Below are positions 20,459-30,710 of a DNA stretch of 64,000 nt, piece by piece. Source of the DNA: Bacteroidota bacterium (lineage in GTDB: Bacteria; Bacteroidota; Bacteroidia; Chitinophagales; Chitinophagaceae); contig JADJZY010000006.1 in assembly GCA_016715505.1 (NCBI GenBank), positions 149,227 through 213,226 on the forward strand. Direction: 5' to 3'. The notes under the pieces are model-generated. The model searched no databases and was not told the DNA's origin. It saw nothing but the letters and a program-made list of their open reading frames with translations. Every line of letters starts with the position of its first letter. Positions within the stretch are counted from its first letter, which is position 1. Position numbers and translations under genes: made by a program.

Positions 20459-21375
20459 GGACGGTAGCGCATTAAGGATCTGAATAATAAATCAGTTACT
20501 TTGGCCATTCGAAAGTAATCTAAAGTTTCATAAGTGTCTGTTTCATAATAAAAATATTTGTTTCGAAATGACTGTGTATTACTCAGCATCATCGCCGGAA
20601 TTTGAGCATTTACATAATGAAGATAGTCGCCATCGTTAAAACCTTCAAACGGAACAATTGGTTTGAAGTTGATGATTCGTAGTCCCGGCGAATATTGTTT
20701 AAATAATCCTTTCATCAGTCGAGGCCATAATCCTGTTCCGGGTGTTTGAATGATGGCTAAAAAATTTCCTCTGCGGCCATACATCCATCTATAGTGGTAC
20801 ATGGGATAATTTTGTGTTCGTGGGAGATCGGTAAAAAAACCAAGTCCGTGCAGTACAATAGCGCCAATGAGGTGAATGCTGTCTTGCTGAAGTTGTTGAA
20901 TATGAAACAAACTGCCGCACATCTCTTTTTTTGAAAGAGAAGAGGTGCTTTTTCCATAAGCCACCAATTCTATTCGAAAAGGAAGAGTTATTTTTTGTTT
21001 AGCTATCAAACGGGCTAATTCCGTCAGGCAGGCAATTCCAGAGGCATTGTTGTCAGCACCCGGGGTACCATCAGGGCATTCGACAGAGGCGCCTAAAACA
21101 ATAGTTGGCAAAGTATCCGCGCCAAATGAAGCGATAATATTTTTAAATCTTTCCCCCTTGACTTCAAACCACTGTTCTCTGGTATTTGGGGTGTATTGCG
21201 TCCATTGCTTGAGAATATAGTCGCCGGCTTTATGTAAATACTCGAGATGCACACTGCTTCGGGAAAATGGAAATGCTCCAAGTTTGACAATATGTTTTCT
21301 TAAGCTATCCGGATGACTCTGCGATAGCACCGGAACGCTCATGAAACAACATAGCATAAGCCTAAGAAAATACAT
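20455..21375 (-). CDS. M28-like peptidase homologue lacking metal ligands (pseudoenzyme)
   Basis: A secreted protein of about 306 residues from the ATG at 21375 (signal MYFLRLMLCCFMS ... LSQ); an in-frame ATG at 21396 is possible. The fold is that of bacterial M28 aminopeptidases, but conserved positions are changed. The usual HYD near residue 97 is SVE (GASVEC), only the Asp of GADNNAS is kept, the catalytic Glu-Glu region reads VAYGKSTSS, and the C-terminal His motif is YYETDT. It is probably a non-catalytic binding or regulatory protein. It is first in an operon with the deacetylase and TatD. Confidence 0.75.
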   Translation of the reverse strand: MYFLRLMLCCFMSVPVLSQSHPDSLRKHIVKLGAFPFSRSSVHLEYLHKAGDYILKQWTQYTPNTREQWFEVKGERFKNIIASFGADTLPTIVLGASVECPDGTPGADNNASGIACLTELARLIAKQKITLPFRIELVAYGKSTSSLSKKEMCGSLFHIQQLQQDSIHLIGAIVLHGLGFFTDLPRTQNYPMYHYRWMYGRRGNFLAIIQTPGTGLWPRLMKGLFKQYSPGLRIINFKPIVPFEGFNDGDYLHYVNAQIPAMMLSNTQSFRNKYFYYETDTYETLDYFRMAKVTDLLFRSLMRYRP

Positions 21376-21566
21376 CGTGTAAAGATAATCAAGCACATGA
21401 AGTATTTTTAGTCATCCTAGGGCTGAGGATTCAGTTGACCGATTAGAATCAAGCCTTCCTCTGAAAGATGTGGGATGATTTTTGCTCATTGGCTTGAAGA
21501 ACTACCACAGTCGACGATGTATACTGATTAGGCATATTTGCTTTTCCTTCGATGTCCTTTACGCAT

Positions 21567-21574
21567 TACCTTTG
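21567..21574 (+). promoter_or_regulatory. candidate -7 box (TACCTTTG) of gltX
   Basis: TACCTTTG matches TAnnTTTG and lies 18 bp before the gltX start codon. No TTG at the proper -33 distance is evident. The surrounding gap 21397-21592 contains nothing else recognised. Confidence 0.4.
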
Positions 21575-21592
21575 CAGCCTTAACAACCATTC

Positions 21593-23122
21593 ATGCGTAG
21601 AGTTAGAACAAGATTTGCTCCCAGTCCGACCGGGGGATTGCATCTCGGCGGGGTGAGAACCGCTTTATACAGTTATTTATTTGCCAAACACCATGGTGGT
21701 GATTTTGTTTTACGGATTGAAGATACCGACCGAAACCGTTTTGTAGAAGGGGCCGAGCAATACATTGTTGATTGTTTAAATTGGTGCGGCATACAGGCCG
21801 ATGAAGGTCCGCATCAACCGGGCCCCTACGCGCCATATCGTCAAAGTGAACGTAAGGATCAGTATCGCCAATATGCTGAAGAATTGGTGAAAAAAGGATA
21901 TGCGTATTATGCCTTTGATACGGCAGAGGATCTGGAACAAATGCGAGAGCAATATAAATCACCCGGAAATCCTTCGCCACAATACGACAGGCATACACGT
22001 AAGCATATGAAAAATTCCCTGAGTGCTACCGAAACCCAGGTTAAAACTTGGATGGATGAAGGACTACCTTATGTGATTCGGATAAAGATGCCGGAAAATG
22101 AAACCATCATTTTTGAAGATATGATTCGCGGTGAAATTCATAATGAATCCGCTTTGGTCGATGATAAAGTATTATTAAAAGCAGATGGCATGCCTACCTA
22201 TCATCTTGCGGTGGTGGTGGATGACTATTTAATGAAAATTACCCATGCGTTTCGGGGTGAGGAGTGGTTGCCGAGTGCCCCTGTGCATATCAAATTATGG
22301 GAATATTTAGGTTGGGCCGATCACATGCCGGAATGGGCACATTTGCCATTAATTCTGAAACCCGAAGGGAATGGCAAACTCAGTAAACGCGATGGTGACC
22401 GTTTGGGTTTTCCGGTGTTTGCAATGGATTGGAAAGATCCACAGAGTGGTGAATTGATGACTGGTTTCAAAGAAATGGGATTTTTGCCTGAGGCGTTTAT
22501 CAACATGCTTGCCATGTTAGGATGGCATTCCGGAGAGGAGCAGGAAATTTTCACTAAGGAAGAATTGATCCGAAAATTCAGTATGGAGCGCGTGCATAAA
22601 GGAGGTGCGCGTTTCGATTTTGAAAAGGCCAAATGGTTCAACCACGAATGGATTAAACATACCGATTCAAGTACTTTATTGCCTTTGGTTCAGCCTATTC
22701 TGGAAGAGAAGGAGATCAAGGAAATGAATGTGGATTATTTGGTGCAGGTCATCTCTTTGGTGAAAGACCGTTGCACCTTACTGAATGATTTTTATACCCA
22801 ATCGGTTTTTTTCTTTCAATCTCCGACATCATTGGATTTGGAAGCAGTACAATCGAAATGGAATAATGAGAAAGCAAACTTTTTTCAAGTTTGGAGCGAT
22901 GAACTTGGTCAAATTCAGGAATGGAATGCACCCGCCATTGAGAACCGATTTAAGGAATTAGCAACAATCCATCAAATCAAAGCCGGCGAACTTCAAATGC
23001 CTTACAGGATTATGTTGGTTGGTGGTAAATATGGACCTGCCGTATTTCTCATTTCCGAATTCATTGGGGTAAAAAATTGTCAGGAACGAATCAAACACTT
23101 TTTGAATGTGATTGGGAATTAA
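21593..23122 (+). CDS. gltX: glutamyl-tRNA synthetase
   Basis: Charges tRNA-Glu with glutamate. The 509-residue class I synthetase shows the HIGH-type motif in PSPTGGLHLGGVRTAL at residues 8-23 and the KMSKS-type motif KLSKRDGDRLGF near residue 263. Length is usual for the family. Its last 32 bp overlap the 3' end of the convergent FkbM methyltransferase gene. Confidence 0.97.
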   Translation: MRRVRTRFAPSPTGGLHLGGVRTALYSYLFAKHHGGDFVLRIEDTDRNRFVEGAEQYIVDCLNWCGIQADEGPHQPGPYAPYRQSERKDQYRQYAEELVKKGYAYYAFDTAEDLEQMREQYKSPGNPSPQYDRHTRKHMKNSLSATETQVKTWMDEGLPYVIRIKMPENETIIFEDMIRGEIHNESALVDDKVLLKADGMPTYHLAVVVDDYLMKITHAFRGEEWLPSAPVHIKLWEYLGWADHMPEWAHLPLILKPEGNGKLSKRDGDRLGFPVFAMDWKDPQSGELMTGFKEMGFLPEAFINMLAMLGWHSGEEQEIFTKEELIRKFSMERVHKGGARFDFEKAKWFNHEWIKHTDSSTLLPLVQPILEEKEIKEMNVDYLVQVISLVKDRCTLLNDFYTQSVFFFQSPTSLDLEAVQSKWNNEKANFFQVWSDELGQIQEWNAPAIENRFKELATIHQIKAGELQMPYRIMLVGGKYGPAVFLISEFIGVKNCQERIKHFLNVIGN

Positions 23123-23966
23123 GCTTTTGAAAAAGATGTTTTTGGGATGTGTGTACTGCTAGTATTTCGAAATGTTTGCGTACCAGCATATCCTTTCTTT
23201 CAATTTGAATCAGATGTTCAAATACTTCAAAGTTGTTCAGCAGAAATAAGGTATAACCCAATTCACTTACGATATCGAACAATTCGAAACGCTCCGCTTC
23301 ATTGAGGTTTTTATAACATTCTATCATCAGGTGAGGATGATATTGATGGATGATCTCAAGTAAAGTTTTAAGTATTTCTTTATCGTAACCCTCTGCATCA
23401 ATTTTAATTAATTTTAAATTCGGAAGTAAATCGCCATGGTTTTTTTCAAGAAATCGCTGCAAATTTTTTCCGGTGATTTCCAAGCTATAAGCGTGGCCAT
23501 GATTTTTTTTGTTGATTTGGGAAAGAAAACCACCATTACAAAACGAGGCATCTGAATAATGAAAGGTAAAGGTTCCATCTTCCTGTGTGGCCGCTAAGCA
23601 ATACGGGATGATATTTGTTTGCTGCGTATTTCGTTGGGCATTTTGTTGCAAAATTTTAAATACATAAGGATTCGGTTCAAATGCAAGAACAGTCCCGTTT
23701 TTCCCGGTTGCCAATGCCATGGGTACGGTGGTGTCGCCGGTGTGGGCACCAATATCCAAAATAAGCCCACCTGCCGGAACCAGTTTCTGATAAAACTGAA
23801 TATTGGAGAGTTGGATTTGTTTTGTGCCTTCTAATGGATGTAACCATTGTGCATATTCAACCTGGCCGAATTCAGGAATATCAAACTGTCGGATTTCATA
23901 TCCATATTCATTGAAGCGTCTTTTATTTTGCCACTTGCGAATTTTTCCTTGAATATATTTCAGCAT
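23091..23966 (-). CDS. FkbM-family methyltransferase
   Basis: A roughly 291-residue class I methyltransferase. ATG at 23966 is preferred over an upstream TTG. The SAM motif is LILDIGAHTGDTTVPMA, followed by FEPNPYVF and the FkbM signature region LIKIDAEGYDKEIL. These enzymes methylate sugars or lipids in glycan and antibiotic pathways; no glycan cluster is adjacent. The gene is convergent with gltX, with a 32-bp tail overlap. Confidence 0.88.
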   Translation of the reverse strand: MLKYIQGKIRKWQNKRRFNEYGYEIRQFDIPEFGQVEYAQWLHPLEGTKQIQLSNIQFYQKLVPAGGLILDIGAHTGDTTVPMALATGKNGTVLAFEPNPYVFKILQQNAQRNTQQTNIIPYCLAATQEDGTFTFHYSDASFCNGGFLSQINKKNHGHAYSLEITGKNLQRFLEKNHGDLLPNLKLIKIDAEGYDKEILKTLLEIIHQYHPHLMIECYKNLNEAERFELFDIVSELGYTLFLLNNFEVFEHLIQIERKDMLVRKHFEILAVHTSQKHLFQKLNSQSHSKSV

Positions 23967-24100
23967 GTTGTTGAGTTGCAATTGATGGTTATGATGATTC
24001 TATGAAAAAAGAACTTCCCATTTCATCATTCTTCTGGCTTATTTCAAACGGCCTAAAAGTTCTTGGGACATGAAGTGCTTGCCTTAGGAAATTCATTCAC

Positions 24101-24854
24101 TTATTGTTTCATAAAGCGGGCTGAGTATGCTTCACGATTGCTAATCACTTTTATAAAATATTCTCCGGTGGGCAGGGTACTGATGTCTGCAACATAGTCA
24201 TTCCCCTGGCGTACAAAACGACAAGCAACAAATTGGCCGGTGATATTAAAAAGGGTGAAACGAGCCTCGTCACCTTCTAATCCCTGAACCGAAATTTGAT
24301 GGGTGGCCGGATTGGGGTAAGTGCTAAAGTACATAAGGATTGATGTCCTGAACATCAGTAGCAAACATTCCTTCTATCATTTCCTGGGTCAAATCCCAAT
24401 GGTCCTGCGCATCGGCTAAGTTGTCGCCATTCACCGCATTTCCCGCGCCTTTAAATGTAACAATATCAGGTGTATTCGGAGCCTTCCATTGAAAAGCAAA
24501 AGTGGCCTGATTTCCACTTAAAGCAACAGGTGCAGTGTGGGTGATTTCATTTTGGCTGGCATTGAGTTGGGTGCCCGCACCGGCAATAAATGTACCTGCA
24601 TCGCAATGCAAATTGATGCCCGCTTTTTGAGCCAATGGATGAACAACACTGAGGGTGAGATTATAAGTCTGCCCGCAAATAAAGGTATCCGGAAGTCCAA
24701 ATAATGCTACCGAAACGCTGTCGTTAGAATTGCCATGACAGCTTCCACATTGGGTACCGGCCATGAAAGCGCCCGTACTATTCGAACTCAGGGTGAACTG
24801 GAAAATACCCAGAACAACCAATAAAAAAAGGCTAAGTAGTAATTTTGATTGCAT
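24101..24854 (-). CDS. choice-of-anchor V-type T9SS protein with CxxCH motif (frameshifted)
   Basis: A secreted protein of about 250 residues. ATG at 24854 starts the signal peptide (MQSKLLLSLFLLVVLG) and lies 24 bp after a -7-like box. The segment TQCGSCHGNSND carries a CxxCH heme-type motif, typical of choice-of-anchor V proteins, followed by an Ig-like domain. The frame breaks at 24326-24328: removing one T (minus strand) joins NPYVL to STYPNPATHQISVQG, the type A sorting domain ending SARFMKQ. Whether heme is bound is unknown. Confidence 0.75.
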
Positions 24855-24878
24855 ACGCTTATTGAAATGATGATTCAA

Positions 24879-24886
24879 CAAATATA
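24879..24886 (-). promoter_or_regulatory. candidate -7 box (TATATTTG)
   Basis: On the minus strand TATATTTG matches TAnnTTTG and ends 24 bp before the ATG at 24854. It overlaps the start of a longer possible reading frame, which supports the shorter start for the CxxCH protein. Confidence 0.45.
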
Positions 24887-24925
24887 ATGATTCTGATTTT
24901 AAGTAAGTACCTTAAAAATTATCTA

Positions 24926-26119
24926 CTAATTGGCTTCATGCTTATAGTGTAGCGCAATTTCACAGAACATTCTCACACCAATGGCGATAGCAGGTTGGTA
25001 AATATCGAATCTTGCATTGTGAACCGGAAATTGAAATTCATTTCCCTTTGACGTACCTATTCTGAAAAAACATCCCGGAACCTGATGGGTGTAAAAACTA
25101 AAATCTTCAGCAGCCATTCTTAAATCTAATTCTTTCACTTGCTCTATACCCAATGCCTTTTCAGCAATGTCCTGAAATTGTCTGGTCACCAACGGATCAT
25201 TGAATAAGGAGGGGTAGCCCATAGGAATTTCAACTTCGGCATCTCCTCCCAAAGCACGGCATAATTCAATGGTATGTTTACGAATTAAGTCATGGGCTTT
25301 TGCGCGCCATTTTTCGTCCATACATCGCAGGGTGCCCTCAATACGAACTTCATCCGGAATCACATTGCCCGCTTGTCCACCTGCGATTTTGCCAAAAGAT
25401 AAAACAGAAGGTTGTAAGGGGTTACAATTTCTTGAAATGATTTGTTGCAGACTCGTCAACAATTGTGCAGATATGATAATGGGGTCAACCGTTTGATGGG
25501 GTAAAGCAGCATGTCCTCCTTTTCCGATAACGCGAATATAAATTTCATCAGCACTAGCCATGTATTGTCCTGCGCGGTATCCAATACTGCCATATGGCAA
25601 ATGAGGATAAACATGCAAGGCAAAAATCGCGGCTGGCTTAGGGTTCTCAAGAATACCTTCTTTGATGAGCAGGCTGGCTCCTCCCGGATGTTTTTCTTCG
25701 CCCGGTTGAAAAATACATTGTATGGTTCCTTCCCAGTCATTTTTGATTTCATTCAAAATCCGGATTGCACCGAGCAGACAGGTACTATGCACATCATGTC
25801 CGCAGGCATGCATCACACCTTTGTTTTTGGAGGCATAAGCCACTTCGTTCATTTCCACAATAGGAAGGGCATCCATATCTGCCCGAAATGCAATGACCTG
25901 TTTATCCGGATTTCGCCCCTGGATACTGGCCAGAATACCGGTGCCTGCATACCCCTTTTGATAGGAAATACCCCATTCATCTAGTTTGGAACAAATGAAT
26001 GCACTGGTTTCGAATTCCTGAAATGACAATTCCGGATGTTGATGGATATGTTCCCTGATTTGAATAAATGCAGGTAGGTGTTGATCAATCAGGTTTTGAA
26101 GCGGGCTATTGGACGACAT
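24926..26119 (-). CDS. M20-family amidohydrolase (hippurate hydrolase-like)
   Basis: A 397-residue metal-dependent amidohydrolase that cleaves N-acyl amino acids or related amides. Motifs are visible: HQHPELSFQE near residue 26, RADMDALPI, HACGHDVHST (metal ligands), FQPGEE (catalytic Glu) and the dimerisation-domain segment VIGKGGHAALPH. Its start overlaps the SPOR protein stop by 14 bp, so the two are probably co-transcribed. Substrate not identified. Confidence 0.93.
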   Translation of the reverse strand: MSSNSPLQNLIDQHLPAFIQIREHIHQHPELSFQEFETSAFICSKLDEWGISYQKGYAGTGILASIQGRNPDKQVIAFRADMDALPIVEMNEVAYASKNKGVMHACGHDVHSTCLLGAIRILNEIKNDWEGTIQCIFQPGEEKHPGGASLLIKEGILENPKPAAIFALHVYPHLPYGSIGYRAGQYMASADEIYIRVIGKGGHAALPHQTVDPIIISAQLLTSLQQIISRNCNPLQPSVLSFGKIAGGQAGNVIPDEVRIEGTLRCMDEKWRAKAHDLIRKHTIELCRALGGDAEVEIPMGYPSLFNDPLVTRQFQDIAEKALGIEQVKELDLRMAAEDFSFYTHQVPGCFFRIGTSKGNEFQFPVHNARFDIYQPAIAIGVRMFCEIALHYKHEAN

Positions 26120-26624
26120 TGATATTTTTTACGGTGACCACATCAGGAACGATAAATGCAGCCGGAAAAGCTTTATTTACTTTTCGTAAAAAACTACTTG
26201 CATCCTTTTTATCTTCGAAATTCCCTACTTTAATTTTATAAGAAGGCACATTATAACTCAAATACGAAGCCACTCCGGGAAAAGCCCGCGAAAAATTATT
26301 TTTTGCCGCCAGCGCCTGGGTACGGTCTGGGCCATTGTAAATGATAATACGAAATCCTTTGGCGGTATAGATACTCCCGGTTACTTTTTTCTTCCCATCC
26401 GATGAAACGATGGGTTTATATAAAGGGATTTCTTTTTCCTTTTTTTCTTCTTCGGCTTTGGCCATTAATGCCGGTCTTTTGTCGAGCAAATCCAATCGGG
26501 CATCTTTAAAAATGGAAACATTTTCCGGAATAAAAATGTTTGTAGTATCTGTTCCGTCCTGAGCCTTTAAATTCATACTCATGAAACAACAGAAAAACAA
26601 CAATAGGTAGGGGAGGGTGCGCAT
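26106..26624 (-). CDS. SPOR-domain secreted protein
   Basis: A roughly 172-residue protein; ATG at 26624 begins the signal peptide (MRTLPYLLLFFCCFMSMNLKAQ). A charged linker (KAEEEKKEKE) leads to a C-terminal SPOR-like domain (KGFRIIIYNGPDRTQALAAK ... YKIKVGNFEDKKDASSFLRK). SPOR domains bind denuded peptidoglycan at division or growth sites. It overlaps the amidohydrolase by 14 bp. Confidence 0.8.
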   Translation of the reverse strand: MRTLPYLLLFFCCFMSMNLKAQDGTDTTNIFIPENVSIFKDARLDLLDKRPALMAKAEEEKKEKEIPLYKPIVSSDGKKKVTGSIYTAKGFRIIIYNGPDRTQALAAKNNFSRAFPGVASYLSYNVPSYKIKVGNFEDKKDASSFLRKVNKAFPAAFIVPDVVTVKNINVVQ

Positions 26625-26769
26625 GACTCTTGAAACTGAGCCCAAAAATACTATTTCAGGGCTGTGAACTCAGCAATTTCTTCCTCTAATTAGGAATATT
26701 TTATCAAGAATTTTAAAAAATGTGGATCGGAAAGTCCATACTGTCAATGGAAATCAATATTTTTAGGTT

Positions 26770-28415
26770 ATGATCAGAGCAATACTTTTCTTTTTGGCCA
26801 TGAGTTTTGCTTTTCTGAGCAGGGCTCAAGTTCCCGGAATTTTATGGCAACGTTCTCTTGGAGGTGATAAACCTGAATTTGCGGAGGTGATTAAAATAAC
26901 CAGTGATGGTGGAAGTATAGTAGCCGGTTATTCCTACTCGGATATCACCGGCGATAAATCTGAAATGAATAATGGCGTTTATGATTGCTGGATTCTGAAA
27001 ATGGATGCCTTTGGCAATAAACAATGGGACCGAACCCTAGGTGGAGATGCCTTTGATGGTGTATTTGATATCAATGAAATGTCCGATGGAACTTATTGGG
27101 TAGCCGCTCAGTCAAATTCAGGGATTTCGGGAGATAAAACAGATACTTGTCGTGGAGGCATGGATTATTGGATACTCCATTTGGACAATGGTGGGGGGAT
27201 TATTTCGCAACGAACTTTTGGAAGTGCAGAACACGACTATCTACTAACCGTTATTCCTTCTGCAACCGGCGGTTACTTTGCCAGCGGTCATACCATGGAG
27301 TGGTATGTTTCTGCCGAAAAAACGGATACCGGTTGTTATGCGTTGACGAGTTTTCCACTACAAAAAGTAGACCCTTCCGACACGTTCAAAACCCGTGATT
27401 TATTGGTTGTCCGATTTAATCCGGATGGCAGCATTCGATGGCAACGAACTTTAGGCGGATATGAAAATGAAACAGTGGGAAAATGGTGGAAAGGCCAATG
27501 GCAATTTGGTGATTGCCGGCACTTCCGGGTCGAGTGTATCGTATTTCCGATATCCCAATTGTGAACGCTTCGATCTACATCGGGGTTATACCGATTATTG
27601 GATTTTGGAATTGGATAAATTAGGCAATTTAGTCAATGAGAAAACCTTCGGCGGTTTTTTTGAAGATGATCTCGAAAATATTTGTGCAACCAAGGATGGT
27701 GGATTTGTGCTCACCGGAAGTTCTGTGTCGCAGGCCTCTGGCAATAAATCAGAATCACCCTATGCGAATTACGACTATTGGATCATCAAACTGGATTCCA
27801 ATCTCAATAAAAAGTGGGAAAAGGTTTATGGTAGTAACGGCCGCGAATGGGGTAAACACCTCGTTGAAACCCAGGACGGTGGCTTTTTATTAGGAGGCAC
27901 CAGCGAAGGAGGGATTTCCGGCAATAAATTGGTTCCCAATTATGGTGATAAAGATTACTGGATTCTCAAACTCAATGCAAATGGTAATGCCCTATGGCAA
28001 TATAGTATCGGCGGTGGTTCCTTTGACCGTTTTGCATATTTACAGGAAACAGCAGATCAAAAGATTCTATTAGCAGGGACATCCATTTCAAATCCGTCTG
28101 CCTGGAAAACGGTTCCATTAAAGGGTAATTTTGATTATTGGGTTTTAAAAATTGATCAAAATCCTTATCAGGCGCCCAATCATATTCGGGATATTTTAGA
28201 TGGAACTACTTTTTCTGTTTTCCCAAATCCAGCTGCACAATGGGTTCAATTGAATCTGAACAGGCAACCCCGGCAAGCCATGGTCAAATTGATCGATATG
28301 ATGGGAAGAACGGTATTACAAAGTGAAATGGCCCAATCTAATCTGCAAATGGATATTTCGGCTTTATCCAATGGTCAGTATTTGTTGGTGATGCACGAAG
28401 ACGGGAATCTCACCT
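26770..28415 (+). CDS. T9SS beta-propeller-like surface protein (frameshifted; 3' end lost)
   Basis: A secreted protein with repeated DYWILKLD-x-x-GN-x-x-W ... GG units, one about every 55-65 residues, after a signal peptide (MIRAILFFLAMSFAFLSRAQ). The frame changes at about 27475-27500; adding one A to each of the two nearby A-runs restores VGKMVEKANGNLVIAG. A type A sorting domain begins FSVFPNPAAQWVQL but is cut at GNLTL, where the sequence passes in frame into a CoA-binding protein C-terminus (28416-28618). The true 3' end of this gene is therefore missing. Confidence 0.75.
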
Positions 28416-28618
28416 TAGCAGACGTAGATACCATAACGCTTTATTTGGGCCCACAAAATCAAGCGCCTTATTATGATTATTGCTTGGGTTTAAAACCTCG
28501 TAGAATCATTTTTAACCCCGGAACAGAAAATCCCGAATTTCAGGATATGGCCACACAACAAGGTATAGTATGCCTGGAAGCATGTACGCTTGTTTTACTC
28601 AGCACAGGTCAATATTAA
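28416..28618 (+). pseudogene. CoA-binding protein (YccU-like), C-terminal fragment
   Basis: The last 67 residues read in frame from the upstream T9SS protein but match the C-terminal half of small CoA-binding Rossmann proteins: DTITLYLGP, YYDYCLGLKPRRIIFNPG, GTENPEF and the end EACTLVLLSTGQY. The first ~55 residues with the nucleotide-binding glycine motif are absent. The junction near 28411-28424 thus fuses two unrelated genes by a deletion, real or from assembly. Confidence 0.7.
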
Positions 28619-28645
28619 TTTATAAATCAACATATTTTAATCTCC

Positions 28646-29281
28646 TTGAATATTTATCTGGATCATATCAGCAAACGTTTCGGCAGAGAATGGATATTTA
28701 AAGATGTATGTCTGCAATTCGAGGGTGCAAAAACATATGCGCTGACCGGATCAAATGGCAGCGGAAAATCGACACTGCTTCAGGTGATTGCCGGATTTAT
28801 GCATCCTGGAAAGGGACCATGAAATATCAAAATGAGCTGGGAAAAATGTATCAGGAACATGAAATTGCATCAGCCATTTCTTGTTGTACGCCTACATGGA
28901 ATTAATTGAAGAGTTGAGCCTGGATGAATTTTTTCAGTACCATTTTCGATTAAAAAACCCATCATGCCTATAAACGATATAGTGGATCAAATTGGGTTAG
29001 GTGAACATCGCAATAAATACATCGTGCATTTTTCCAGCGGAATGAAACAACGGGTTAAACTTGCTCAGGCCATTTTTGCAGATACTGAAGTGCTTTTGCT
29101 CGACGAGCCTTGCTCAAATTTAGATGCTGCCGGTATCGAACAATATCATCAGTTCATGCAACAGTGGTTGGGAAATCGTTTACTGATTGTGGCCAGCAAT
29201 GATGCCGATGAATATAGCATGTGTAGCGAACATATTTCGATGCATCAGTTAAAACCAGTCTCCCATGATTCAAACAAATAA
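28646..29281 (+). CDS. ABC transporter ATP-binding protein (three frameshifts)
   Basis: A roughly 211-residue ATPase component. The Walker A motif is GSNGSGKST, the ABC signature FSSGMKQRVKLAQA, and Walker B VLLLDEPCSNLD. Start is taken as TTG at 28646 because no ATG is available (LNIYLDHISKRFGREW). Single-base frame breaks occur near 28810-28819, near 28880-28897, and at the A6 run 28952-28957 (one A missing). No permease is adjacent. Its 3' end overlaps the MFS gene start by 17 bp. Confidence 0.75.
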
Positions 29282-30566
29282 ACGCCAACAAATTAAAGCA
29301 TGGACTTTTTATGATTGGGCCAATTCAGCGTATTCCCTCATCATCACATCCGCTATTTTTCCGGCCTACTATACCCAAATCGTAGATCAGGTAGAAATAT
29401 TTGGTTATTTATTTTAAAAAAGCGTAGTCGCCTCGTTTTCTATTTCCTTTTCTTTTTTACTCATTGCTTTTTTATCGCCTATTTTATCTTCCATTGCCGA
29501 CTATCAGGGGAATAAAAAAGGATTCATGAAATTTTTCTGCTACCTGGGTGCATTGTCTTGCATGGGTATGTTTTTTTTCGTAAAAAATGCCGATGGTGCA
29601 AATGTATTTTACGGATTGGCTTGTTCTATTTTGGCATCCATTGGATACTGTGGTAGTATCGTATTTTATAATGCTTTTTTACCTGAAATTGCGGATAAAA
29701 ACGAACAGGATACCGTGAGCGCCAAAGGTTTTGCCATGGGTTATATCGGAAGTGTGATTTTGATGATTGTATGTCTGGCTTTGATGTTTTTAAATGCAAG
29801 CTATGCCTGGTTTGAAGCTGATTTGCACATACCTGAACGGGTTTCTTTTTTATTGGTGGGTGTGTGGTGGATTGGATTTTCGCAAATTCCTTTCAGGGTC
29901 TTAAAAGAGGAGCCGAGGCATCGGAATGACTATGAGGGTCATATACTCATGAAAGGTTTTAAGGAACTAAAAAAGGTTTGGCATGAACTTCAATCATTAC
30001 CCGTACTCAGATTATACCTCGCGGCATTTTTTTTCTTTAATATGGGTGTGCAAACTGTTATGTATATGGCTACCTATTTTGCAGGAGATGAATTGAAGAT
30101 GGAACCGGTGCAATTATTGCTGGTTGTATTGATTATTCAACTGGTTGCTATTGCCGGAGCAAGATTGTTTGCGAAAATTTCAGATAAAAAAGGGAACTTA
30201 TTTTCCTTGTCCTTACTGGTGATTATTTGGATTGGCATTTGTATATCGGCATATGTTGTAAATACGGTCAATCAATTTTATATGCTGGCATTTGCCGTGG
30301 GTATGGTGATGGGAGGTATTCAATCTTTATCCCGATCTACTTATTCCAAATTTCTGCCCGATACTCCTGATACTGCTTCTTACTTTAGTTTTTATGATGT
30401 GTGCGAAAAATTAGGCATCGTGATTGGTACCGCCAGTTTTGGAGTGATCGCTGATGCATTAGGGAGTATGCGCCTCTCTGCATTGGCCTTGAGTGTTTAT
30501 TTTGCACTTGGTTTGCTCATCCTGTTTTTGATGCGCAAAAGGCATACTCAGGTTTTGCACCATTGA
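29265..30566 (+). CDS. MFS transporter, UMF1-like (in-frame stop)
   Basis: A multi-pass major facilitator of about 433 residues beginning MIQTNKRQQIKAWTFYDWAN, with the FYDWANSAY motif typical of UMF1-type transporters. The reading frame has an in-frame TAA at 29415-29417, after residue 50. Downstream sequence in the same frame is fully coding (SFLLIAFLSPILSSIADYQG ...), so the cause may be a point change or two compensating indels beside the A6 run. Substrate unknown. Confidence 0.75.
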
Positions 30567-30582
30567 CAACCTTAAAAAATTA

Positions 30583-30617
30583 AAGATTTCACACAACGAA
30601 ATCTTCTTTGGGCTTTT
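30583..30617 (+). terminator. intrinsic terminator after the MFS gene
   Basis: Stem AAGATTTC / GAAATCTT with a 7-nt loop, followed by T-rich sequence, 17 bp after the MFS stop codon. Confidence 0.6.
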
Positions 30618-30663
30618 TTTCATTGGAATTGTTATATAATCAATCTGCAGATTTTGTAACAGA

Positions 30664-30695
30664 TTGGTGAAACGATTATTTTCGGTTTATTTTTG
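30664..30695 (+). promoter_or_regulatory. Bacteroidota-type promoter of the MBL hydrolase gene
   Basis: TTG at 30664-30666, a 21-bp spacer, and TATTTTTG at 30688-30695, matching the -33/-7 consensus (TTG, TAnnTTTG). The start codon at 30711 is 15 bp further on. Confidence 0.6.
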
Positions 30696-30710
30696 TCCAT
30701 ATTTACGACA

